Assembly: GCA_031275345.1 (NCBI GenBank)
Contig: JAISOW010000009.1
Span: 1-32,868, forward strand
Origin: Puniceicoccales bacterium
Lineage (GTDB): Bacteria; Verrucomicrobiota; Verrucomicrobiia; Opitutales; JAIRLM01
Direction of reading: 5' to 3'
DNA: 32,868 nt
Of the stretch, positions 25,922-32,868 are shown piece by piece (positions within the stretch are counted from its first letter, which is position 1; each line of letters begins with the position of its first letter). The position numbers and the translations under genes are program-made. The notes under the pieces are model-generated. The model did no database searches and was not told the origin of the DNA. It worked only from the letters and a program-made list of their open reading frames with translations.

Positions 25922-25996
25922 GGGTCGGTAGCTCAACGGTAGAGCAGTGGCCTTTTAAGCCATTGGTTCAGGGTTCGAGCCCCTGCCGGCCTACCA
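25922..25996 (+). tRNA. tRNA-Lys (TTT anticodon)
   Basis: A 75-nt cloverleaf with encoded CCA. The acceptor GGGTCGG pairs with CCGGCCT with G-U ends; the anticodon stem GTGGC/GCCAT encloses CTTTTAA, so the anticodon is TTT; T arm CAGGG TTCGAGC CCCTG. It reads AAA and AAG codons. Confidence 0.96.
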
Positions 25997-26098
25997 CACT
26001 CCCAGTGCGGCCTGCGGAGAAAATTGCACAAGCAGCAGAAACCACTCACTGGCATAGCGGAAAAAGTTGTTCGAGCTCCCCTCCTCTTGTGCTCGCAT

Positions 26099-27262
26099 TT
26101 ACTTGATTTTCCATGCCAACAGCGCTGGCCGGCGCGTATATTTGCCTTTGGATATTTGCAGCCCAAGAATTTGAAAAATAAAATCCGGCCCATGGATGTG
26201 CAGACTAAAGATGAACTTTGCCCAAAAACGGGAGATGGATTTCCAGCCAAGTTCGGTAAATAGAAGGCATTTGTTCTGCGACAACCTGGCAATAAACCGC
26301 CTTCTCTGCTGGGAAAAGTATTTGTACTGAAAACTTGCATCCTTTTTCAACTGCAAGAATAGCGTGCGCATTTTTGCGAGCATTTCCCGTTGCAACTCCA
26401 GCGGAAGTCTGTTGTAGCAACCAATGATGGCGTTGAAGGCCTGCAACCAAAGTTCCTCTTTTAGAACTTCATATTTACCAAGTTTGCGAACGGCTTTCAA
26501 TGCCTCTTCATATCTATCTATAATTGCCATCGCGCGGCGGTCACATATGTTGTTACTATTTCCCTGGCCACTCCCCTCGCAGCGGTAGTGCAGCAATGGT
26601 TTAGGAATCACAACGATGCGCTTTGCCAAACATAGAATCTCCATTGCAAATGGTAAATCTTGGTAGGATGCGCCGGGACTTTCCACAAATGCAACCCGAC
26701 GAATAAGATCTTTCGCATAGAGGGCGGACCATATCGAAACGTGGTACGTTGCCAGCACGGGAAAATCTTCTATGCAAAAGACACCGGGCGGCGCATCCTT
26801 CGTCAAATCCAAAAAACTTCCCCTTTCTGAAACGGTCCAAACAATGTCCCGATGCAATGGTTTGCTGCTAAGAGAATTGTACATGTAAAATGGCGCCTTG
26901 ATCAAATCTGCCCCATATTTTTCAGCTTCATTATAAAAGATTTCGTACATGTCCGGTTCAATCCAGTCGTCGCCTTCCACCAGTCCGACGTACCCACCGC
27001 TGGCTCGGGCAATGCCAACGTTATAGGCGCTGCCCGCGCCACCATTGGCCTGATGGATGGCAACAATGCGACCATCCTTCGCCGCATATTCGTCCACAAT
27101 TGCGGAGCTGCCATCCGTTGAGCCATCGTCCACCAGAATGATTTCCAAATCCCGCATGGTTTGGCTAACAATGCTGTCGAGACACTGTCGCAGGTACCTT
27201 TCCACGTTGTAGATGGGCACCACAACGGAAATTTTTGGAAAAATCTTTTTTTCGTCTTCCAT
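26099..27262 (-). CDS. Glycosyltransferase family 2
   Basis: A 387-residue inverting GT-A transferase. The N-terminal ISVVVPIYNVERYLRQCLDS (11-30), EIILVDDGSTDGS (40-52), NGGAGSAYNVGIARASGGYV and VEGDDW (about 96-101, the metal-binding acidic motif) are standard. The C-terminal half with QDLPFAMEILCLAKRIVVI and PKPLLHYR is typical of GTs that add sugars to lipid-linked glycans. ATG 27262 follows the galE stop by 2 bp; a TTG at 27268 is also possible. It is the last gene of the glf-galE-GT operon, so a galactosyl or galactofuranosyl donor is plausible, but the acceptor is unknown. Confidence 0.9.
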   Translation of the reverse strand: MEDEKKIFPKISVVVPIYNVERYLRQCLDSIVSQTMRDLEIILVDDGSTDGSSAIVDEYAAKDGRIVAIHQANGGAGSAYNVGIARASGGYVGLVEGDDWIEPDMYEIFYNEAEKYGADLIKAPFYMYNSLSSKPLHRDIVWTVSERGSFLDLTKDAPPGVFCIEDFPVLATYHVSIWSALYAKDLIRRVAFVESPGASYQDLPFAMEILCLAKRIVVIPKPLLHYRCEGSGQGNSNNICDRRAMAIIDRYEEALKAVRKLGKYEVLKEELWLQAFNAIIGCYNRLPLELQREMLAKMRTLFLQLKKDASFQYKYFSQQRRRFIARLSQNKCLLFTELGWKSISRFWAKFIFSLHIHGPDFIFQILGLQISKGKYTRRPALLAWKIK

Positions 27263-27264
27263 GG

Positions 27265-28227
27265 TCAATATTTCCTATGCTGTTCCCAGTGCCAGGCATC
27301 GGCGATCATCGCATCAATGCCATGCGAGGGAATCCATCCCAAAATTTTTCTAGCCATGTCGTTGGAAGCCACAAATTGCGCCGAATCTCCACTGCGCCGG
27401 GCCACGTTGCGCACAGGGCAATTTCTTCCGGTAACCCTTTCGGCGGCCACAATTATTTCCCGAACACTTGTTCCAACCCCGGTTCCCAGATTAATGGCAC
27501 CGGAAAAATTTTTAAGGTTTTCCATGGCCAGCAGATGTGCCCTTGCCAGGTCTTCCACATGAACATAGTCGCGGATGCAGGTGCCATCCGGCGTGTCGTA
27601 GTTTGTTCCAAAAAGCGAAATGGGCTGTCCATCCACAATTGCACGGAGCACCAGCGGTACCAGATGAGTTTCCGGCTCATGGGATTCCCCCATCCCGTCG
27701 CCGGAGCCCGCTGCATTGAAATAGCGGAGGGCAATCCAACGTAGTCCGTGGGCCCGCGCGTGGTCGGCCAGCATGATTTCCGCCATCAGTTTGCTCTGCC
27801 CATAGGCATTGAACGGGTTACGGGGATGGTTTTCATCGAGCGGGAGATAGGATGGCTTTCCATAGACGGCGCAGCTGCTGGAAAAAACAATCCGATCCAC
27901 ATCCGCCGCCCGCATGGCATCCAGTAGGTTTAGGGTCCCCAGCGCATTGTTCCGATAGTATGCACTTGGATTGGAAACGCTTTCGTAAACGTGAATGAGG
28001 GCCGCAAAGTGCAGGACTGTGTGGAAATGATATTTTTGAAAAAGTTTCGCCAATGCTACCTGGTCCAGCAGGTCCACCTGTTCCAGTGGAACGCCGGATG
28101 GGATGGCCTCCGCGTGGCCCATGTGCAGGTTATCGGCGACCACGACATCGTACCCATTTTTTTGCAGGTGAGCGACCGTGTGGCTGCCGATGTACCCAGC
28201 CCCGCCGACAACGAGAATTTTTTTCAT
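27265..28227 (-). CDS. galE: UDP-glucose 4-epimerase
   Basis: A 320-residue short-chain dehydrogenase that interconverts UDP-glucose and UDP-galactose. The NAD-binding GGAGYIGS is at 8-15, the VLHFAALIHVYESV segment at about 71-84, the catalytic SSSCAVYG at about 116-123 and YGQSK (Y and K of YxxxK) at about 142-146, and RYFNAAGSGDGMGESHEPETH at about 169-189 in pieces. The start ATG overlaps the glf stop (ATGA), and its own stop lies 2 bp before the GT start, so the three genes form one transcript. Confidence 0.95.
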   Translation of the reverse strand: MKKILVVGGAGYIGSHTVAHLQKNGYDVVVADNLHMGHAEAIPSGVPLEQVDLLDQVALAKLFQKYHFHTVLHFAALIHVYESVSNPSAYYRNNALGTLNLLDAMRAADVDRIVFSSSCAVYGKPSYLPLDENHPRNPFNAYGQSKLMAEIMLADHARAHGLRWIALRYFNAAGSGDGMGESHEPETHLVPLVLRAIVDGQPISLFGTNYDTPDGTCIRDYVHVEDLARAHLLAMENLKNFSGAINLGTGVGTSVREIIVAAERVTGRNCPVRNVARRSGDSAQFVASNDMARKILGWIPSHGIDAMIADAWHWEQHRKY

Positions 28228-29399
28228 ACATTTTCCTTCAACGAATTTGCCAATTCCTTCACCATGGCCATGGCACGGGCAATGGCCTCATCCATGTTGT
28301 AGTATTTGTAATCGCCCAATCGTCCTAAAAAATACACGTTTGAAAAACCCTTTGCCATGGCCTTGTAGCTGGCATGGAGCGCCGCATTTTTCCTGTTTTC
28401 GATGGGATATTGGCGGTCGTTCACACCGGCACACCAGTCTGCCGGATATTCGCAGGAAATTATTGTTCCATCCGAGCGGTCATCCAGGAAATGTTTGTAC
28501 TCCGTAATGCGGGTAAAGTCATGGTCATTTGGATAGTTGACGGTTGCAACTTTTTGAAATTTGTCCCTGGCCAGCGTGAGAAAATCGAATGCGACACTGC
28601 GATAGGGCAACGACCCCAGCTTATTTTCAAAAAATTCATCCGGTGAGCCGGTCCAGAATAGCCTGTCATAGGGCATATCCCTCGCAAATGGCGTATTTAA
28701 ATGGACATGGATGTTTTTGTGGGCAAGCAGCTTTTGCACCATTGCGGTGTAGCCGTGCAGGGGAATTCCCTGGTACCGATCCAAAAAATAGCGGTCATCG
28801 CGGCTAATGCGCACGGCAGGGACCCTGGCAAAAACGGCGGGATCGATTGCGGCGGGCGGCAATCCCCACTGCTTCCGGGTGTATCCCAAAAAAACTTTTT
28901 GAAAAACGTACTCCGCCAAAAAATTGAGGTCCTCGTCATTCCTTGGCAGGTCCGGCAGGGAAACATTTGTCCCAAAGCCAAATTTTTTTAGCAGCTTGAT
29001 CTCCAACCGATCGGCCAGTGTTTTGGGAAAAACCATGCGCAGCGAGTTTAGGTTGAAGGGGATGGGGATTTGTTGGCCATCCACAAATCCCAGCACACGG
29101 TGCTGATAGGGCCACCATTCGGTAAAATGACCTAAAAATTTCCAAACTTCTTCATTGTTGGTGTGAAAAATGTGCGGCCCATAGCGTTGCACCATGACCT
29201 CATCCCGACGGCAATCGTGGAGATTCCCGCCAATGTGGTCCCTGGCTTCCACCACGGTGACCGGTTCGGTCCATTCTTCGGCGATCTTGCGGGCAACCAC
29301 GGCACCCGAGATCCCGGCCCCAACAACCAAATTTTTTAAATTGCCCGACAGATCGCACCGCTGGCCTGGGTTGTTTGTGCCGGACGGACGATGGTGCAT
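28224..29399 (-). CDS. glf: UDP-galactopyranose mutase
   Basis: A flavoenzyme that converts UDP-galactopyranose to UDP-galactofuranose. From ATG 29399 it has 391 residues; the Rossmann motif VVGAGISG is at about 25-32, then VVEARDHIGGN, QRYGPHIFHTNNEEVW, IPIPFNLNSL, VFLGYTRKQWG, RISRDDRYFLDRYQGIP and GYTAMVQKLL. GRLGDYKYYNMDEAIARAMAM ends the protein. Usually few residues precede the Rossmann fold; here 24-32 do, and a GTG at 29423 borders the poly-G tract, so the N-terminus is doubtful. Its stop overlaps the galE start by 4 bp. The pathway produces the galactofuranose donor for surface glycans. Confidence 0.93.
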   Translation of the reverse strand: MHHRPSGTNNPGQRCDLSGNLKNLVVGAGISGAVVARKIAEEWTEPVTVVEARDHIGGNLHDCRRDEVMVQRYGPHIFHTNNEEVWKFLGHFTEWWPYQHRVLGFVDGQQIPIPFNLNSLRMVFPKTLADRLEIKLLKKFGFGTNVSLPDLPRNDEDLNFLAEYVFQKVFLGYTRKQWGLPPAAIDPAVFARVPAVRISRDDRYFLDRYQGIPLHGYTAMVQKLLAHKNIHVHLNTPFARDMPYDRLFWTGSPDEFFENKLGSLPYRSVAFDFLTLARDKFQKVATVNYPNDHDFTRITEYKHFLDDRSDGTIISCEYPADWCAGVNDRQYPIENRKNAALHASYKAMAKGFSNVYFLGRLGDYKYYNMDEAIARAMAMVKELANSLKENV

Positions 29400-29416
29400 C
29401 CGGGACGCGGCAAATA

Positions 29417-29433
29417 CCCCCACCCCCCCCCCC
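29417..29433. repeat. Poly-C/poly-G tract upstream of glf
   Basis: Five C at 29417-29421, one A at 29422 and 11 C at 29423-29433 on the plus strand; this is G11-T-G5 in the direction of glf. The tract sits immediately upstream of the apparent glf start. Such runs change length by slippage. A frame running leftward from 29644 crosses it and ends at 29336, in a different frame from glf; one extra G would join that frame to glf. It is also a place where sequencing errors are common. Confidence 0.9.
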
Positions 29434-29825
29434 GAGATAAGTATTTGCCTACATTGATTTTACGCATCTTCTCAAGCCACTGCCCTACCTGACTTGTCGG
29501 ATCCATCCCAGTGCCATTCAACCAAATGGCTCCCGATTTGTCCGCAAGCACAAAAAAAATGACCGTCTCTCCAAAACTTCTAGCTGTCATGACAGTTGCA
29601 CGGCTCATCCAATCGGCAATGCATCCGATTGCCCATGCGCGCAAAACATGGAAAATGGCAGCACACGGAACGAAGAACTCTCCTTAGACGACGGAATTTC
29701 GAAGAACAGGCCATTGGCACGCTGAAGGTTCTGCACTCCTGGCCGTTGGATAGCCGTTGAGGACCGCAAACCGCGGCAAAAGATCTTGACTTACCCGGTC
29801 TGGCCCGTTCAGTGGGCGCGCTGTA
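29434..29825. other. Region between glf and tRNA-Asn
   Basis: About 390 bases with no confident gene. On the minus strand a frame opens at ATG 29644 (internal ATG at 29470, MRKINVGKYLS) and passes through the poly-G tract. Its product resembles no family I know. It could be the true N-terminal part of glf in another phase, a small separate gene, or chance. The right part has no visible feature except the promoter candidate before the tRNA. Confidence 0.35.
29786..29813 (+). promoter_or_regulatory. Possible promoter for tRNA-Asn
   Basis: TTGACT at 29786-29791 matches five of six -35 bases; TTCAGT at 29808-29813, 16 bp later, is a weak -10. The tRNA begins at 29826. The same 16-bp spacing is seen before tRNA-Lys. 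Weak. Confidence 0.3.
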
Positions 29826-29900
29826 TGCTCGGTAGCTCAGTGGTAGAGCGGTCGGCTGTTAACCGATTGGTCGCAGGTTCGAGCCCTGCCCGAGCAGCCA
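29826..29900 (+). tRNA. tRNA-Asn (GTT anticodon)
   Basis: A 75-nt cloverleaf with encoded CCA. TGCTCGG pairs with CCGAGCA; discriminator G; anticodon stem GTCGG/CCGAT encloses CTGTTAA, giving GTT; T arm GCAGG TTCGAGC CCTGC. Confidence 0.96.
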
Positions 29901-30189
29901 GGAATTTAGGCCTGGGAATCGCCAAAAAAAGCGAAGAACAACGAACGCGGGATTTTTTCCAAAACCAACAACAAAATAAAGCCTACAATGGATTGCCGTG
30001 CCGCGGATGGTGTGGGGAACATGGTTGCCGTTGAATAAATTTTGCACCATCCTTCGGGGACTGTGGTCTCAAAAATTCGACGGCAGGAAGGAAGTTTGTT
30101 GCCTACTGCCTTGGAATTTTTCGAAAATCGACGGGAAGTTTTTTAGCAAAGTTGCTGGGTGCGCTGGGATGAAGTGAAGTTTTGATGCT

Positions 30190-32304
30190 ATGGGAGAGGT
30201 GCGGATTGTCAAACATTTAGCCGCTGTAGCCGGCGAATTGCCGCGCGTACGACCTGCCTTCCGCGCAGATTGCATCCCCATCGTTTTCGTTGCCACCGAC
30301 ACATGGGCCATGCCTCTTGGGGTTTGCATCCAGTCCATTGTGGCCCATGCTGATGAATTTTTGAACTATGACATTGTCGTTGTGGGCAGCAACATTCACT
30401 GGGTCAAGCGCCGTCAGTTGCAAATGCTACAGCGGCCCAACGTATCCATCCGCTTCGTTGACATTCCCTGCCGCTTTTCCCTCGATGCCGTTTCCGGCAG
30501 TTGCCGGTTGACCTGCGCGCAGTCCCTGCGCTTTTTGCTAGAATTTCTTTTTCCCTACCAGGATCGGATCATTTACCTGGATTCGGATACCATCGTCCTC
30601 CGCGATATTTCCAAACTTTTTGCCGAAAATGTGTCCGGCTATTTGGCCGGTGCGGCATGGGACCTTGGCATGGTCTACACGGCCATAAAGTGTCCCAAAC
30701 TTGTTGCAGAATTTCACAAACGGTTCGATCTACCAGTTCCAGAAGGCTATTTTAACTCCGGCGTGCTGCTGCTCAATTTGGAGGAAATGCGTCGGCAAAA
30801 CATTGGTCAGCAACTGCTCACCATGCAACGGACAACACAGCCACTCATCGGCATTGATCAGCAGTATTACAATGCCGTGTTCCGGGGCAGGGTAAAGTTT
30901 TTAGACGGCCGATGGAATTTTTTGGAAATGTATTTTTGGGAAAACGATTTTTTCAAAACCGTCCCGTTGACCGTCCAGAAACTGCAGCAAAGCCATGGAA
31001 GCGACCCTTTTATCATTCACTACGTAGGGCCCAAGCCGTGGCACCATGTGCATCGTCCGCGGGGTGACATTTTTTGGCACTACGCGCGACAAACTCCGTT
31101 CTGTGCCTCGCTTTTTCCAAATGCCATTCTTTGCGGACCTGGCCTAGGGCAGGTGAAACTGGCCGATGCATCCTGCAAAAGACCATCCATTGGTTCAATT
31201 TGCCGCTACCACGCATGCAAAATTTTGCGGCGAATCGCATTTTTTAAAAAAACACGACGCTATTTTGCTGCGCGCCAAGATGCGTTGGCCATGCGCCTGT
31301 CTTCGAATTTTTATGATCGGGCAATGATTCCCGCCGAGCCTGCCCCACGGCCAAACATTCCAATCAGCATCGTCATTCCGGTCTACAACGCTGCCGTCTA
31401 CCTGCGGCAATGCTTGGACAGCGCCATCCACCAAACCCTGCGGGAGATTGAAATCATCTGCGTGGATGACCACTCCACGGACGAATCTTTGAGCATTTTG
31501 CGGGAATACGCTGCCCGCGATCCCAGAATTCAGGTTCTGGAAAATGCTCACAATCGTGGCACGTTGCAAATGCGCGTGATGGGGGTGTTGGCGGCACGGG
31601 GACAGTACATTCTGTGCCTAGATGCGGACGATGCGTTGGAACTTTCCATTGCCCAGCAAGCGTTTGAGGCGGCGATCAGCCATCCCAATGGCCCCGTGGA
31701 CATTGTCCATTTCCGCTGCAAAATGCAACGGCCAGACATGCATGTCCCAATCATTGGTGGATTCCTTGACTGCAGGCATTTCGACCTTCTCCGCCAGCCC
31801 GATCTTTTGGAGCATGTGGCAAGTGGCGCCATTGCCCACACCCTGTGGGGAAAAATCATTCAAAGAAAATGCTATATTGCCGCCCTGCGCCGATTGGTCG
31901 GCATACACAATATTTTGCAGCGGCATATTCTTCATCCGGAAGATTTTGTTCAATTTATGGCCATCGCCTTCGTGGCAAAAAGCTATCTTGGAATCAACGT
32001 TCCCGGCTATTATTATTTGCAACGGTCATCCTCCATCAACATGAAGATACGGCAATGTGGAGAAGCATGGCTGAAATGCATGGATGACACGATTGCAACC
32101 ATGTCCGCAATTAGTACCTTGTTCAAAAATTGTCCAATGAGGGTGCGGGCCAACCTGCAGCGGCTCACCATTGGAATTGCAAAAACTCACCTTCGGATGG
32201 CGAACAATTGTTCGCAAAGCATGCAAAGCAGCGTCCATTTCGCAGTGCGTCGGCTGATGGGTCAAGGCAAAAAGGATTTATTCCATCGAATCAAGCTGGA
32301 TTAG
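30190..32304 (+). CDS. Two-domain glycosyltransferase, GT8 fused to GT2
   Basis: A 704-residue protein with two GT-A catalytic domains. The first (about 28-310) is GT8, LgtC-like: PIVFVATDTW, the metal-binding YLDSDTIVLRDI (DSD at 131-133), GYFNSGVLLLNLEEM, GIDQQYYN and IIHYVGPKPWH. The second (about 390-560) is GT2: ISIVIPVYNAAVYLRQCLDS, EIICVDDHSTDES, and CLDADDALE with its DAD. A helical C-terminal region follows to 704. GT8 members of this type are retaining galactosyl/glucosyltransferases of LPS, GT2 members are inverting, so one polypeptide may add two different linkages. The GT2 part is clearly similar to the separate GT2 at 26099-27262. ATG 30190 is the first in frame; no clear ribosome site. 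Confidence 0.9.
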   Translation: MGEVRIVKHLAAVAGELPRVRPAFRADCIPIVFVATDTWAMPLGVCIQSIVAHADEFLNYDIVVVGSNIHWVKRRQLQMLQRPNVSIRFVDIPCRFSLDAVSGSCRLTCAQSLRFLLEFLFPYQDRIIYLDSDTIVLRDISKLFAENVSGYLAGAAWDLGMVYTAIKCPKLVAEFHKRFDLPVPEGYFNSGVLLLNLEEMRRQNIGQQLLTMQRTTQPLIGIDQQYYNAVFRGRVKFLDGRWNFLEMYFWENDFFKTVPLTVQKLQQSHGSDPFIIHYVGPKPWHHVHRPRGDIFWHYARQTPFCASLFPNAILCGPGLGQVKLADASCKRPSIGSICRYHACKILRRIAFFKKTRRYFAARQDALAMRLSSNFYDRAMIPAEPAPRPNIPISIVIPVYNAAVYLRQCLDSAIHQTLREIEIICVDDHSTDESLSILREYAARDPRIQVLENAHNRGTLQMRVMGVLAARGQYILCLDADDALELSIAQQAFEAAISHPNGPVDIVHFRCKMQRPDMHVPIIGGFLDCRHFDLLRQPDLLEHVASGAIAHTLWGKIIQRKCYIAALRRLVGIHNILQRHILHPEDFVQFMAIAFVAKSYLGINVPGYYYLQRSSSINMKIRQCGEAWLKCMDDTIATMSAISTLFKNCPMRVRANLQRLTIGIAKTHLRMANNCSQSMQSSVHFAVRRLMGQGKKDLFHRIKLD

Positions 32305-32485
32305 TTGACGAAACTCATGGAAAAGCTTCCAAATCTAAAAGTTACGGGATTTCGTCCACGGTACTGTGCTATTTTATGCAACGTGGCTGGCCAACTCACA
32401 TTTTCCACCGAAACATTCCATTTACCGGCCGTGGCCTTGACAATTGGCGGGGAGTGTGGTTGAATAGCGCCAGCGGAGGAAGTTT

Positions 32486-32868
32486 ATGCCGACGGCAAAA
32501 TCAACGGAAGATGAAAGTGGCTCGAATCGGAGCTTTCCCATCGATTTGCGGGAATTGGGGGGCGTCTTCGCCCTCATGGGCCTGGCAACGAAGGACGATA
32601 TCCGGGATGTGCGGTCGGAAATTCGGGAGGCACGGGCAGCGGCGAAGGAGGATGGTCGGACACTCCGCGAGGAGCTGAAATCCGACATTGAGAAGGTTCG
32701 CAAGGAACTGAAAAGTGACATTGGAAAAGTACATGAGGAGTTGAAAAGCGACATCGGGAAGGTTCGTGAGGAACTGCATGGAGTGAAAGGCTATCTTGCC
32801 AAATGGATGGCTGGAACGGTCGTTGGCATCGTTGGCTTGATGATTGCCCAGACGACGCTGCTGCTAAC
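32486..32868 (+). CDS. Coiled-coil protein with 11-residue repeats and membrane anchor (partial)
   Basis: The gene runs off the right edge; 127 codons are visible with no stop. GGAGGA lies 5 nt before ATG 32486, a very good ribosome site. After a short polar start, a charged helix from about residue 37 leads into three 11-residue repeats of the type E-L-K-S-D-I-x-K-V-x-x (63-95), then a hydrophobic segment (WMAGTVVGIVGLMIAQTTLLL, 107-127 in pieces) that looks like a membrane anchor. This layout matches the DUF1640-like coiled-coil proteins common in bacteria; their role is not known. An alternative is a phage- or toxin-associated coiled coil. Confidence 0.75.
   Translation, partial: MPTAKSTEDESGSNRSFPIDLRELGGVFALMGLATKDDIRDVRSEIREARAAAKEDGRTLREELKSDIEKVRKELKSDIGKVHEELKSDIGKVREELHGVKGYLAKWMAGTVVGIVGLMIAQTTLLL
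32672..32770 (+). repeat. Three 33-bp tandem repeats
   Basis: Units at 32672-32704, 32705-32737 and 32738-32770, each encoding 11 residues ([EK]LKSDI-x-K-V family). The units differ mainly at third codon positions, so they are diverged at DNA level while the protein pattern is kept. The 11-residue period fits a coiled coil. Confidence 0.9.

Overview
The window reads as a chromosomal segment of a Gram-negative, probably anaerobic or fermentative bacterium. The best guess is the PVC superphylum, most likely Verrucomicrobiota of the Opitutales/Puniceicoccales type. That placement is an inference from three things: the order ileS, a TraR/DksA-like gene with a degenerate zinc site, then lspA; a periplasmic Skp/OmpH chaperone; and a tmRNA with a long tag frame like those of chlamydiae. 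The conserved genes are translation, central metabolism and envelope functions. Between them lie five long proteins of no recognisable family. Two of these are very Ser/Asp-rich or poly-Ser, and two others carry hydrophobic segments. This pattern fits a host-associated lineage with secreted or surface proteins, but no secretion system is visible here.

Layout. At 1-118 a TGATCCC heptamer array opens the window. At 427-1830 is a cellulose-synthase-like membrane glycosyltransferase, followed by an orphan (2066-3460), a convergent skp (3564-4118, minus), and the operon ileS - traR-like - lspA - Asp/Ser-rich orphan (4269-9406), in which the last two junctions are 4-bp start/stop overlaps. Next come gpsA (minus), tmRNA (minus), a CinA-type NMN deamidase (plus) and a membrane orphan (minus). 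Divergent from the orphan are the pyruvate:ferredoxin oxidoreductase gene and an overlapping YdeI-like gene. rpsA (minus) follows, then two minus-strand orphans (19503-21199), gpmI (minus), SRP RNA and tRNA-Pro(GGG) almost abutting, a Na+/H+ antiporter (minus), and a class-IV aminotransferase homologue that seems to lack its catalytic lysine.

From tRNA-Lys(TTT) at 25922 onward is a glycan region. It has a tight minus-strand operon glf - galE - GT2, suited to making UDP-galactofuranose and transferring a sugar, with an 11-nt G tract just before the apparent glf start. Then come tRNA-Asn(GTT), a two-domain GT8-GT2 glycosyltransferase and, running off the right edge, a coiled-coil protein with three 11-residue repeats and a membrane anchor.

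How it fits together. PFOR, phosphoglycerate mutase and glycerol-3-phosphate dehydrogenase fit glycolytic, ferredoxin-linked metabolism. LspA and Skp serve envelope biogenesis. GalE, Glf and three glycosyltransferase genes suggest a galactofuranose-containing surface glycan that may be phase variable. The points most worth checking are the heptamer array, the poly-G tract at glf, the Lys-less aminotransferase-like protein, the unusually basic tmRNA tag frame, the ffs/tRNA-Pro junction and the low-complexity orphans.
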